Below the pieces are notes generated by a model, which did no database searches, was not told the DNA's origin, and saw nothing but the letters and a program-made list of their open reading frames with translations. From Clarkia xantiana subsp. parviflora (Eukaryota; Streptophyta; Magnoliopsida; Myrtales; Onagraceae): a stretch of 64,000 nt of DNA. Each line of letters begins with the position of its first letter. The stretch's first letter is position 1. The translations under genes and the position numbers were made by a program. Positions 45,066 through 57,200 of this stretch are shown here, piece after piece. The stretch is from NCBI GenBank assembly GCA_036873135.1, contig JAPTYO010000010.1:27397772-27461771 (forward strand), given 5' to 3'.

Positions 45066-48000
45066 ATCACTCATCAAATTGAATGGCTACATGATTTGAA
45101 GAAGAGTGACTCTGATCACCAATATGTGCACTTGCCAAATGGTCACAAGTGCAAAGTAACTCATGTTGGTTCATGCTCTTTATCAAGTGGATTCACATTG
45201 ACTAACATCCTTTGGTCCCTGATTTCAAGTTCAATTTGATCTCAGTCTCTAGGTTGCCTAGCCAGTTAAATTGCAAAGTGATCTTTACTTGTGATCATGT
45301 GTTGCTTCAGGGCTAGAGTGGCAAGTCCATGGTGATTGGGCAATGGAATAAAGGATTGTACACCTTGAAGGATGTGGTGCCTTCAAGCCCAAGAAAGATA
45401 GCAGCTACTTGCTTGGGGAATAAGGATGAAGTATTGAGATGGCATAGGCGTTTGGGTCATGTCTCAGAACAATATTTGAACCATTTGGATGTTTTAGGCT
45501 TGAATAAGACCTATGGTTGTATCAAACAATGCGCTATTTTCCTCTTGCAAAGCAATCTAGATTTTCATTTCCAATCAGTGATTCAATTGCTTCAAAGCCT
45601 TTTGATTTGATTCACATGGATCTATGGGGACCATACAAGGTGCCTACCTTCAAGAACAATCAATATTTCTTGACCATTGTTGATGATCATTCAAGAGCAA
45701 CTTGGGTCTATTTGATGAGACACAAGAGTGACACCTTCTTGCACATCAAGAATTTCTTGATCATGGTCAAGACTCAATTTGGTACAATGGTCAAGACTTT
45801 GAGGAGTGACAATGGGACTGAGTTCATCAACTCAGTTTGCAAAGACTTACTTCTTCAATTTGGGATTCTTCATCAAACAAGTTGTGTGCATACACCATTG
45901 AACGCAAGCATAGGGACATCCTCAACATTGCTAGAGCCATAAGGTTTCAAGCTTCTATGCCATTGAGACATTGGAGATATTGCATACTCAATGCTTGTTA
46001 CTTGCTCAACAGGCTACCCACCTCTATCTTGAAGTTCAAGTCACCTATGGAAGTGCTATATGGAAAAACACCTTCTCTTCTTCATTTGAGAACCGTAGGT
46101 TGTTTATGTTTTGCAAACAAATTGAACAACCATGACAAGTTAAGTCCAAGGGCTGAACCATGCATCCTTATGGGGTATTCAACTTCACAAAAAGGATACC
46201 TTGTGATGAACATTTCCAACTCAATGTTTCATGTTTCAAGGGATGTTTCCTTTCATGAAGACATCTTCCCATTTAGCATGTACAAGGATGCTTTAAAGTC
46301 TCTTATTCCATCTTGCTTGGGAGCCAAGCAATCCATTGAAGACTTCCCACCAGAGAATCCAACTTACTTTGATGAGGATGTACAAAAACACACTCCAATC
46401 AATGAAGTCCCACCACCTCAACAAATTCCAACACCTCAACCACCCATTATGGATGATCCACCCCAACCTTCTAATCTAAGGAGGAGTCTTAGAATTGCAC
46501 AACTCAATCCACCACCACCAAGGAGAAGTGCAAGGATTGCTCAGCTTCAACAAAGGTCAAGTTCCAATGCCACTTTTGGCATGGAAAGGTATGTGTCATA
46601 TGACACTTTAGGCCCTCAATACAAATGCTTCTTGGTTGCCATTGACAAGATCAAGGAACCAAGCTCCTACAAGCAAGCAATCAAGGATCCTAATTGGATT
46701 TTGGCCATGAAGGAAGAGATACAAGCTCTTCAAGCCAACAACACTTGGGAACTAATGGAACTTCCTCAAGGCAAATCATCAATTGGTTGCAAATGGGTCT
46801 TCAAGGTCAAGTACAACTCTGATGGATCCATTGAAAGGTATAAGGCAAGATTGGTTGCCAAAGGATTCACTCAAGTGGAATGAACTGATTTCAATGAGAC
46901 ATTCTCCCATGTGGTCAAGATGGACACAATGAGGATCATCTTAGCATTGGCAGCTGCCAAATCTTGGGGATTGTACCATATGGATGTAAACAATGCTTTC
47001 CTTCAAGGAGACTTATCTGAGGAAGTATACATGGACATCCCTCGAGGTTTTGATCCTTCCAAGTCTCTTGAAGGGTCTACCAAATGTGTATGCAAGCTTA
47101 AGAAGTCCCTATATGACCTTAAACAAGCTTCAAGGCAATGGAACATCAAGCTCACCCAAACATTGTTGAAGAATGGTTACACACAATGTGCCTCAGATCA
47201 TTCCTTGTTCACCAAGATACAAGGTAATGACAAGGTGTTTCTATTAATCTATGTTGATGATCTTCTAATCACTGGTTCTAATACCAAGATGATCAATCAA
47301 TTGAAACACACACTTCAAATACACTTCAAATTGAAGGATTTGGGAGACTTGAGGTATTTTTTGGGTTTGGAGATTGCAAGATCAACTCAAGGTCTTGTGA
47401 TCAATCAAAGGAAATATGCTATGGAGCTGTTTGAGGAGGCTGGCTTAGGAGCTGCCAGGCCTTCTGAAACTCCTATGGAATTCAATGTCAAGCTCACCAC
47501 ACATGAGTATGACAAAGCATCCAACTCCAACACTGATGATGTGCTATTAGAGGACGCTACTTCATTCAGGAGACTTATTGGCAAATTGCTCTATATTACC
47601 ATGACAAGACCAGACATTAGCTTCTCAGTCCAAAGACTAAGTCAATTTGTAGACAAGCCAAAGAAGTCTCACTATGAAGCTGCCATTAGGATAATCAAGT
47701 ACATCAAGGGCACCCCAGGCCAAGACTTGATCTATCCTTCCAACAACAACCTTAATTTGAGCTTGTTTTGTGACTCTGATTGGGCTGCTTGCCCTTTTAG
47801 TAGGAAATCAGTGAGTGCCTATTGTGTCAAGCTAAGAGGAGCTATGATAGCTTGGAAGGTCAAGAAGCAAGATACCATTTCCCTATCAAGTGCTGAAGCA
47901 TAGTATATGTGCCTTAGAATTGCTATTCAAGAGGCACTTTGGATAGGCAGAATTCTCAAGGAACTTGGATTGCTAGTAAACCTTCCTATCCCAATATACA

Positions 48001-48258
48001 TAGATAGCCAAGCAGCTGTGAAGATTGCTAAAAATCCAATGTTTCATGAGCTTACCAAATACATTGAATTGGATTGTCATTTCACAAGACACCACATTGG
48101 ACAAGGCATGATTGGTGTTCATTACATTCCTTCAAAGGATCAACTAGCTGACTTACTAACCAAGACTTTAGTGAAGAACCAACACTTGGCTTTGTTGAAG
48201 CTATATGGAATCAATGATGTCTTCCAAGAAAGAAAAGAAGAAGAAAATGATGGGAGAA
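45066..48258 (+). pseudogene. Copia integrase, RT and RNase H (interrupted)
   Basis: The integrase zinc region (LRWHRRLGHVSEQYL) is partly shifted. The catalytic core has D in HMDLWGPYK and D in LRSDNGTEF. A small deletion near 45895 removes the residues just before the catalytic E of ERKHRDILN and shifts the frame. Reverse transcriptase then reads DPNWILAMKEEI, KWVFKVKYNSDG, MDVNNAFLQGDL and catalytic YVDD. The RNase H end has WAACPFSRKSVS and IDSQAAVKIAKN. TGA at 46881-46883 and TAG at 47901-47903 interrupt this frame, with further lesions near 45213 and 45316. The product would be inactive. Confidence 0.92.
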
Positions 48259-48478
48259 TATAGAGTGTAGTATACACTCACTCTTAGTTGCATACATAGT
48301 TGCATACACATAGTAGCATACATAGGGCAAGTGTAGACACTCACAAATCATTGTATACACCCGGCCACTAGTAACCCTAGCATAGTCCTAGTTGGTGAGC
48401 CTAGTCTCACTTAGTATATATAGTGCACTCTTTAGCTTGTAATCCCTAATCATAAATGAAGTATTATTCAAGCTTATA
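48259..48478 (+). repeat. 3' LTR of the TA...TA copia element
   Basis: 217 of 220 positions match the 5' LTR by eye. The target duplication ccgta follows. Confidence 0.93.
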
Positions 48479-48483
48479 CCGTA

Positions 48484-48870
48484 TCCAATGGAGCCCAATC
48501 GCATAAGACGCCGAATACAACATGAACATCAAAGAAAGATCTTGTCAGATCTGTCCAAGGCAAGCAAAGTGTATTATGTATACAATCAAAAGTATACGCA
48601 TACATATATATCTATCTTATACACTTATAACACAACATGTAAATCACACATCATAGATGCATACATACGTGCTCTTAAGTTGAATCAATTTCAACTTTTC
48701 TATTTTTCAGAAAACGATCAAACATCGATCCAATTTTACCAAAAATCCGTCTGTTTTCTAGAAATCGATCAAAACCATGATCCGATTTCATTTGAATTCA
48801 TCCATAATCCAGAAAATTGAACTCCTTTAAAAGATAAAAAAAATTGTCTTAAGATTGTTGGAAAATATAA
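48484..48870. other. Spacer, nothing recognised
   Basis: Continuation of the sequence left of 42261. A short open stretch shows no known motif. Confidence 0.4.
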
Positions 48871-49245
48871 CACGTAAAAGGGGAATTCTAAAGGAGAATT
48901 TTCTGGATCAAATGAACGAATGTTTTTTTAAACCGAGTCCCGTGCTGATCACGGTCTCCTTAAGACAATTTCGCCCCCTCACCGGCTCATCGGTTGTGCT
49001 AGAGGATAAACATGGGCGATTGTCTCCCAAGATAAAACGGCATTCCAGTGCGAGCTAGCACGAAGCCCCACCAGTCGAACAGAACCTTGCCTGAACTCCA
49101 CCATGAACAGGACTTGTGGTCGAAACGACCTAGAAAGATGACAATCATCTCGAATATGAAGGAGGGGGAGGACTGTTCTCATTCTCAATATCAGTATTTC
49201 AAAACAATAGAGAAAAGTCTCTATTTATAGGGAGGTGGAAGCACT
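48871..49245 (-). repeat. Probable LTR remnant
   Basis: On the minus strand a TATA-like cctataaatagag (49215-49230) is followed by about 350 bp of transcribed-looking sequence including gcgaaattgtcttaaggaga and cagcacgggactcgg. This resembles the R-U5 part of copia-type LTRs. No partner LTR was found. Confidence 0.35.
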
Positions 49246-50230
49246 GTATTAATGACGCAACAATAAATAAAATTAAAAGTCCCTATTAATGAAGCCGTTA
49301 TGGATCATTAATTCGTCAAATTTAACGAATCTGGACGAAGACAGGACATTTCTGGCGGGTGTACTAAGAACTAAAATTTCCCATTCACCCGATCAGAAAA
49401 ATAGTCATGCCAATAATATATTTTTCCAACATGTTCAAGATTATTCATTCAGTGATCATTATTGTGCAGACTCTGGTTCTTTATTTCATTAAATGAGGAA
49501 ATTGTGATTACACTATTATGCTTTTCTGAGTCAACGACTATTGGATGGACTGCATAAAAAAATGAAGTTAAGTCACTTCCGCGAACCAAGAACGACGATG
49601 AAGCGTTGCGGAAAGAGTAGCATTGACGTTGTTGGGAGAGTAAAGAGAATGGATCTTATTGGACTAAAAGACAATACATATTATTTTATTACTTAATATT
49701 ATTTTAGATGAAAACTTAAAAAACTTTGACATTTCTATGTAGAAACGAGATTTTATTTTTTCTAAAATATTGTCATCATCGCATGGTTTGTTATTGTCCT
49801 ATGGTATTTGTATCAGAATAAATACTCGGTTCATATATTCATAAATTGTATTTATTTATTGCTTCTGACCCAACAAGATTTTGAGCATATATTTGACCCT
49901 CTCCAGTTCAGTGTTTGTGAAGTCCAGTATCATCTTCTCATTCAAGTTATATGTTTAATTGCATGCAGTATTTTTCAAGAATTTTAATAGATTTTGTTAC
50001 ACCATTTATGCAAGCTAATAAATCATCAGAGAGGTTCATTCTATTTTCTATTACATTCCAATTTAATAAAATGCGTAATGTAATAACTAATATGAAAACA
50101 AACAATTCTAATACCTAAACAATCACTAATAATAGTAATCGAAAGTAAATGCTTAATTAGTTAATTTCACGGTTTCTGATATTTGTCTCGAAATATAATT
50201 TCAATATTATACATACATATAAATATGTAC
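49246..50230. other. AT-rich spacer
   Basis: No gene recognised. It may belong to the Helitron ending at 50274, whose 5' end was not located. Confidence 0.4.
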
Positions 50231-50274
50231 AATTTAACATGTCGCCCCGCGCGTAGCGCGGGGTCAGCACCTAG
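50231..50274 (+). mobile_element. Helitron 3' terminus
   Basis: Hairpin ccccgcgcgtagcgcgggg (50245-50263, 8-bp stem), then tcagcac and CTAG (50271-50274) before T. It is the same terminus class as those at 36477 and 52280. Confidence 0.65.
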
Positions 50275-51028
50275 TTAGTTTAGTTACTTACGTTTGCACA
50301 ATGTAATAGAATGCTTACTGTTCATTTTTTACGAGATTAAATGGTTAACTATGTTTCAGAATGTAACCGAATGGTCCAAACTTGTTTTTTTTTCCCCACT
50401 TATGTTTGAAGAAACATGACTACATATTTGTAAAATGACGGTTTTACCTTACCTCATATCAATTCAAGTGTTCATCAAATTTATCAAGTTTTCAAATTTT
50501 ATTTTTATTTTTTTAATTTCCCTAATTCAAACGAACCCATCAGTAGTTGCGCTAGGTTCATTTGAACCCAACATCAATTATGATGCGTTTAATCGAACAT
50601 TGATGCTGCCTTGCTAGGTTCGATTGAACCTAGTTGCAACATGGTTGTGTTCGATTGAACCAAGCAACAATTGTATTGGGTTCGAAATTGAACCCCAACC
50701 AAACTAATTTTTTTTTTTGAAAAAAATTAAGTTTTTTATGTGAAAACTTGATGAAAAAAGCGATGAAAACGACGAAGAATATGATGAAGAATGTACATAA
50801 AAATGATATTTTTGACATTATACTAATGTTACCAAACATCATATTTGACTAGTGGTTGGGCCTACTTTTTGTTGAGAAGAAATCTAGCCCAATCAAATCC
50901 GAAGTTAGGTTTTTTTTTTTTTGGAGTAGTCCACCAAATTATTATTTTGTAAAACAATGAAAATTAATATATATATATATCCAAAATGGAATTTTTCGTC
51001 AAAATATCCATTTTGCGTAATCCAAATA
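50275..51028. other. AT-rich spacer with repeated ggttc-n-gaacc palindromes
   Basis: Between 50545 and 50700 four imperfect palindromes occur, such as aggttcgattgaacct. No gene was recognised. Confidence 0.45.
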
Positions 51029-52158
51029 TCTATATATATAATAAAGTAGGAGGAGAGATAGTGGTTTAATACTACGCTGCCACGTCAGCATTTTAGAGTT
51101 CTCATATCGCGCCACTTCAGCATTTTTTAAACAATGGGCTCAAAGTGGGCTATCTTTTTTTTTAATCTTTGTGGACTTACTGAATATGCCTGATAATAAT
51201 CCTATCATTTTTTAAACAATGGGCTGATGTCTGAATATGCCTGATAATAATCCTATCATTTTAGTTACTATCTATTTTGGATTTCATTATCATTTTGAAT
51301 AATACCAATTCTTATTTTGTGCCTGCTAGAACTGAGTTTCAAGCGAAGCGACAGTCCCAACATAGCAAGCATGATGTGCATGTTGCACATTTAGCCCCAT
51401 TTTAAGTTAGACGGGTTTTGATGCTCATATTGCCAGATCATCATGATATAATCTACTATTTTATGTACTTAGATTACTTTTTGGTTGCTACTTTTAAATG
51501 TTTGACTTGGGTCATCTTCATTTCTCTTTGCAGGCTTCTATTTAATCATATCTTAGATGTGAACTTCGAATTGCATCTATATATTGTTACCAAAAGATTA
51601 GAATCACTAGAAACTTTTACCCAATGTGATAGGAGTTTGCATTCATAGTTTCGTTGTATATATTGGGGAACCCACGTGATTTTGATTGTTGTCTGATTTT
51701 ATGGCTGTAATGGTTTATAGCTGATTATCTCTGAGTGCCTATAATTTTGACATCACATGCTGAAAGAAAGTCCTGAATGATGGTACCGATTCTCACAATC
51801 CTAATTGTTCGGGTCATGGATAACCATAAAATTGAACTCAATGCAAGAGAGGAAGATCTACTGAATGATTTGGATGGACAAACTGCTCATGAGAAATTCA
51901 GACCAAAATTTTGCTATTTATACATACATATATACGGAGCAACGTGCAGACAAGACCATCACAAAACATTCTAGCAGAGTTTATTTTACTTAAATATATT
52001 GAAAATTATTATAACTTCTCATGTATATTAGACATCTTAAAAGAAGTTTAAACTGTCGTTTTACTTTGATATGTAATAAATCACACTATAATTTCACAAT
52101 TATTGTTTTGTTTTGATATCTAATAAACCACTCCACGCCCTATAGAAATTCAATCTTT

Positions 52159-52229
<71 letters not shown>

Positions 52230-52280
52230 AAGCTTACAATTTAGCAGGCCGCCCGCGCATAGCGCTGGGTCAGCACCGAG
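51029..52280. mobile_element. Putative non-autonomous Helitron
   Basis: 5' end TCTATATATATAATAAAGTA after an A. 3' end with hairpin gcccgcgcatagcgctgggt, then cagcac and CGAG (a mutated CTAG) before T. Inside, tgaatatgcctgataataat occurs twice (51181 and 51232), and a (TA)n run sits near the right end. No Rep/helicase ORF was found. The two ends may alternatively belong to different copies. Confidence 0.5.
52162..52226. repeat. (TA)n microsatellite
   Basis: About 65 bp of alternating at/ta. Confidence 0.95.
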
Positions 52281-52993
52281 TATAAATAATGGGTGTGAAG
52301 TGTTATTCTTCAATTTACCCACATTCTTGACTCTCATTCGCGCACGGGATTCTATGGGATTCTCATTTACGTCACTTGTTAAATTAAATAACAACTAACA
52401 TAATTAATCCTAAACCGAAATAATACAAGAAATATATTAGAAATTTTGAAAAAAAAATAAGGTAAGTATATGTAAACGTTAAAAACTAAAAAAAAAATTA
52501 TTAATTGTGAACTTTTTTTGTAAATAAATTATGCTAAAGATATAAAAAAAAACGGTGATATAAAATGTAAAGAAACTAGATAAACCAATTTAAATTTGAA
52601 AAATCAATAGAATGAATTTAAGTTTGTATATTTTTTGATACTCTTAATGAATAGTTTTTATATCATTATATGTTTTTTTTTCCAATATAAAGTTATTTAA
52701 AAACTTATTTATTTTTATATATAAATTTTATCCTATAATTTCACATATTTTTTTAAGAATAAAAAGCTACAAAAAAATGTTTGTTTGATTATTTTTTAAT
52801 GTGTATTTTTATCATTTCATTAATTAGCTATTTTTTATTTCCATTTTTTATTTTTTCATATGTTTAATTTTTTTAATTTTTTATATTATATTCTAATTGA
52901 GGATCATTTGTAACATAACGTAAATTTTAGAATGTAAAGTAAATAACATATATTATTAAAAATATGAAAAAATCTATTCTGAACAAGTCTAAC
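52281..52993. other. AT-rich spacer, nothing recognised
   Basis: Very AT-rich with no motif recognised. Confidence 0.5.
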
Positions 52994-53743
52994 CAGTGTT
53001 ATCAGAACCGGACCGGACACCGAACCGGTTAGGTGTCCGGTTCACGATTCGAACCGGGTCGAACCCGGTCCGACTGCTTTGTACTGTGTCCATCCATGAC
53101 ACGCCTCCCTTCCCTCTCTCCCTCCCTCCCTCACTCTTTTTTTTTTTTTTTTTTTTGCCAAGACCTCCCTCACTCTCCCATTCTCTTCCCTAAGTCTAAC
53201 AGCTAACCCCACCCATCCATCTATATCTCTCATCTCTCTCATCCAGCTCCCTCTCTCTCATTCCCTTTCTCTCTCACTCTGCCGTTTCAAACCTTCTAGC
53301 TCCATGAATCCATCCATCTCTCTCACTCTCCTATTGCTCTCTCTCACTCTCCTCTTCGCTCCCTCACTCTCCCATCTCACCTTCCATCTATCTCTCTCTC
53401 TCTTAACCATTTCTCCCTTTCTCTCTATCCCAAGTCTCATTTCTCTCTCTCGATCTTGCTTCCACTCAACCCAGAAAAATATGGAAGCAAGATCTGAGCT
53501 TTGAAGCTCTCTGGTGCTCGATTCTACTAGTTTGTTTTTTTTTTTTTTGTTTTTTTTTTTATACTGAACCGGTGAACCGGCGGATCGCCCGGTTCGCTCA
53601 GAACCGTCCGGTTCACATAAAACCGGCCTTTTGATTCGGGTTTGCCTGCATTCTCTGGAATTGCTTGAACCGGACCGTAGAGGGCTCCGGTTCCGGTTCG
53701 AACCCGGTCGGACCGCCGGTCCGGCCCGGTTCTGATAACATTG
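52994..53743. mobile_element. Non-autonomous hAT-type element, TSD agtctaac
   Basis: Inverted ends CAGTGTTATCAGAACCGG and CCGGTTCTGATAACATTG enclose 750 bp. Perfect 8-bp target duplication agtctaac at 52986-52993 and 53744-53751. Ends are rich in aaccggt/cggttcg. The middle (53100-53510) is a long ctctct pyrimidine-rich stretch resembling a plant 5' UTR, possibly captured. There is no transposase. Confidence 0.92.
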
Positions 53744-53751
53744 AGTCTAAC

Positions 53752-54280
53752 TAAGATATTAGTTTTGAAAAGTAACTAATTTGGTCGTTTAGTCGTAATA
53801 ATAATAACTTGGCCCGTTATTTTTGTATTGCAAAAAGTGGGTATTGGATGAAAAAATCTCCAAAATGCATTGAAAAGAAGCTGACATTAGCGTGGGTCCA
53901 CAGCAATATAATGAACGGTTGATATGGCAAAGATTCCAGAAGGATCCAAAACCCAAAAGCAAGGGACGGGAACTTTTTTTGTTCTTTTGTCGTAATCGCA
54001 GTTCCAACCTGGATTCCTCAGTTGCCGGCGACCCTGAGCCACACACTTCCCTTCTCTTCAACTCCAGATTTCGATATCAAATCACCGTTGTCGCAATTAA
54101 AATCTCTCTTTTTTCGTGGATGACACAAGACCAGATAAAAGCAAAGGGGCAGAATCTTGATTTGATTTGATGGATAATTCTGTGGTGACTTGGCGCGCTG
54201 GAGCCACCTCCATACAATAAGCCAGAGATTTGAGGATCAGAAACTAAATTGATAATAAGTAATCTGTGTCTGCCGCGGAC
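53752..54280 (+). other. Upstream region and probable 5' UTR of the 54281 gene
   Basis: Composition becomes more balanced from about 53890. A pyrimidine-rich segment cttcccttctcttcaac (54045-54062) and other splice-like signals are present, but transcript start cannot be set. Confidence 0.4.
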
Positions 54281-57200
54281 ATGGCTGAGCTATGTATCAT
54301 GGCTTCTCATGGCTACCCTCCTAGCCTTGTCTTCAATCACGACCATGGAGCCAAGCTCTTCAAGGTTTGCTAATTAATCTCTCTCTCAAAACTTTAGATT
54401 TCTTGAAATCAGCAGCTAATGTTAGGAATTAGGAATTCTGGGTATTGATTGGTTGATGTTTTCTCCCTCAAAGTTTCTTACTTCCTTGCCGGATACATAA
54501 TTTGTTGAAATTTTCTGTGATGCCATACAAATCAATTCTTTGGCAAGATGAAGATTTTCCTTTCTTTATGGTTTGCTTTTCAGAATGTATGAGTTTTTTC
54601 AGGGCTAAGAGTCCCAACTATAGGCCATTAACTATAGGTCGGGTGGCTAATTACCGTACCAGTTGATATTATTTAGATGTCCCAACTATAATTTTTTGAT
54701 TGATTGATTTTGTTATTAAAATTGGTGTTTTAAGCAACAAAAATATGTTTTCCTAAAGTATCATATCTGTTACTGCTTATTTTATTCTTAAAAAATATAT
54801 TTTCGTTTGGTCAATTTTAAGAAAAAACTGGAAATCAACTAATCTGATAGTTGAGATGCTGAATATCAACATTTTAAATCTGGGACAACATTAGCAACAT
54901 GTCCTATAATATACTTGGGACTGTTATTAGTTTCTTAACTTTTTTTTTTTTTTTTTATATTGTTACAACCACTATCATTGCTTGTGTTCGCCAATCCCCA
55001 TCCCATCAAACCTTTCTGAGATTGTTATACCTTGTACAAACTACAAAGCACCATATATTGAAAAAAGAATGAGCTTTCAATATACTTATAAGCAAGAAGG
55101 TACTAATCAATCCCGGAAATTCCTCATTTTCGAGATGCAAGTGATTAACATGCCTTGAAAGGCGGGTTTGGGGTTGTGAGGCCAGTTGCTAAGGACATTA
55201 CTCTTTATTATTTGCTCAAACTTGATCTTGAATGGTCTATACATGTGGTTAAAAAGTAGCTACTTTTGCTATCTAACTGTTCTAAATACCTGCAGGATTT
55301 TCTACAATTTGCTCCTCATTCAAACCCGAAACAAGAGATCACTGGATCTGCAATATTCACCCTCAGCCCGCTTCAAGATCAGCGATTTGATCGTCTTAAT
55401 GGAATGTTGGAACCACGACAGTGGACTAAACCAATTGTAAATAATACTCCGGTGATCATCGACCGGCAAGGTAAAAACAGATCCTACTCAGTTTTACATT
55501 CGATAAATAAATTTCATATTCATTGACAATAATCTAAAATTAATTTTTATTAATCGTTTTGCTTACAGATGCTATTCCTCATAAAGAACTCATTAGTTTC
55601 GATATATCAAACGCCAAACCCGATGAAATTCTGCGGCTCTCGATGCCAGTGTCAAGTGAGAGAGCTCAAGAAGACTTTACCCAATTATTGAACTTTGTGG
55701 ATGCAATGAGAAACCAAGCGATTTTGCAGCCACTTGCGTCTCTTGTGTACCCCAGCAGCAGGAAATTCGATTCTCAGCAGCTTCTTCTGGACTTTGTTGG
55801 AGATTTAGCTCGGAATTCCAAACTTATGATTCATTCCGATGGTCGAGTTGAATTAACGGGCAGCAGGACAGAGATGAAGGATTTACTGTCAGTTGTTGCT
55901 GAGTTTTACTTATCGAGGAGCTCTGCTAAGTTCGACAGGCATTCATCTGTTGTTCCTCACTTCAATTGGTAAGAAAAGAATAAGATTGTCGTATTAACAA
56001 AACTTACAGATGAAGTTATCCTTGCTATTGTTCATGTAGTTATGTTATCTCGATCTGCAAATCTGATCTTTTGCAAAATTATTCAGGTTAAGCACAGAGG
56101 AAGCACAAAGCACAATCGGTGCATCTTCGAATCTTCAAACCGCTACACTTCCTTTGAAGAGGTATGTGTATATTCTGATTTTTGCAAAAATGGGATCTTT
56201 TCTATTGTAGGAAATCGCTTGCTACTCCACTTATATACACCGAAAAAGGCAACATTTTCACTCTTGGCACTCTATAGGATCTTGTGTTAAACAACTTAAA
56301 AACAGTCTCAACTATATGTCATGTTGCTAATCATTGTCTAGATTTAAAATGTTGATATTTGACGTTCCAACTATCATAATGGTTGATTTTCACATTTTCT
56401 TTTTAAAATTAACTGATAAAAAACATGTTTGTTAAGCAAATAAGCTCAAATCAGGAGTAACAAATCTAATACTTCAGAAAATTAGAAAATAATATGTTAT
56501 TGTTATAAAAAAAAAATGTCAATTTTAACGCTAAAATCAGTATAAGAAAAAGTGAAAATCAACCGATCTAATAGTTGGAACACCGAATATCAACATTTTA
56601 AATTTGGAACAAACGATTAGCAACATGACTTATAGTTGAGACTGTTTTTATGTACCTAGAATCTTACAACATGAGCAAATGAAATATTTTTAATGGATTC
56701 TGAGTGAAAAAAAGGCAAAAAAAATAAAATAAAATAAAATAAAAATCCAGTTTCAGAAAATTGCTGATCATCTCCCAAGTTACCTTTAATTTTCCTGAAA
56801 AATTATGTGGGATCCTGATATGATCTCTTCTTTGCAGGCCAACCAAGATGAGGAGTCCCAGGAAAAAGAACAGCAGAAGATCCGGTCAAGACCGGGACCT
56901 CTACAAAAGAAACTACTTTCACGCCTGCGAGAGCCTCCTCTCAATAATGCTTGACCGAAGACATGAGGGTAAAACCGCGATCCTCTCCCTCAAGAAAGCG
57001 GGGCCCGAGCTCCCAGACCTCCTGAATCGGTTCTCAGCTGGCATAGCTGGAACCGGAATTGCGGTTATCTTTTCGGTCTTGGTTCAGTTGGGTAGTCGAA
57101 GAGTCGTGTTCTGCAGCTCGAAGCTACTGAGCACGGGGGTCGGGTTCAGTTTGGTTTGGCTGTCGTGGGCAGTGAATAAACTTGGTGGCACTGTTGAAGA

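Larger units (their letters stand above)
42266..48478 (+). mobile_element. Ty1/copia element with TA...TA LTR termini, TSD ccgta
   Basis: 6213 bp with two 220-bp LTRs (42266-42485 and 48259-48478) and a perfect 5-bp target duplication ccgta (42261-42265 and 48479-48483). LTRs start tatagagtg and end gcttata rather than tg...ca. The primer site tggtattagagcc fits initiator tRNA-Met, and a purine tract atgggaga precedes the 3' LTR. The LTRs differ at three positions by eye. Gag and pol are recognisable but interrupted, and an hAT element sits in the protease region. Confidence 0.95.

Noticed and set aside
52158..52394. Minus-strand ORF ending in an Ile-Tyr run
   Set aside because: The run is translation of the (TA)n microsatellite.
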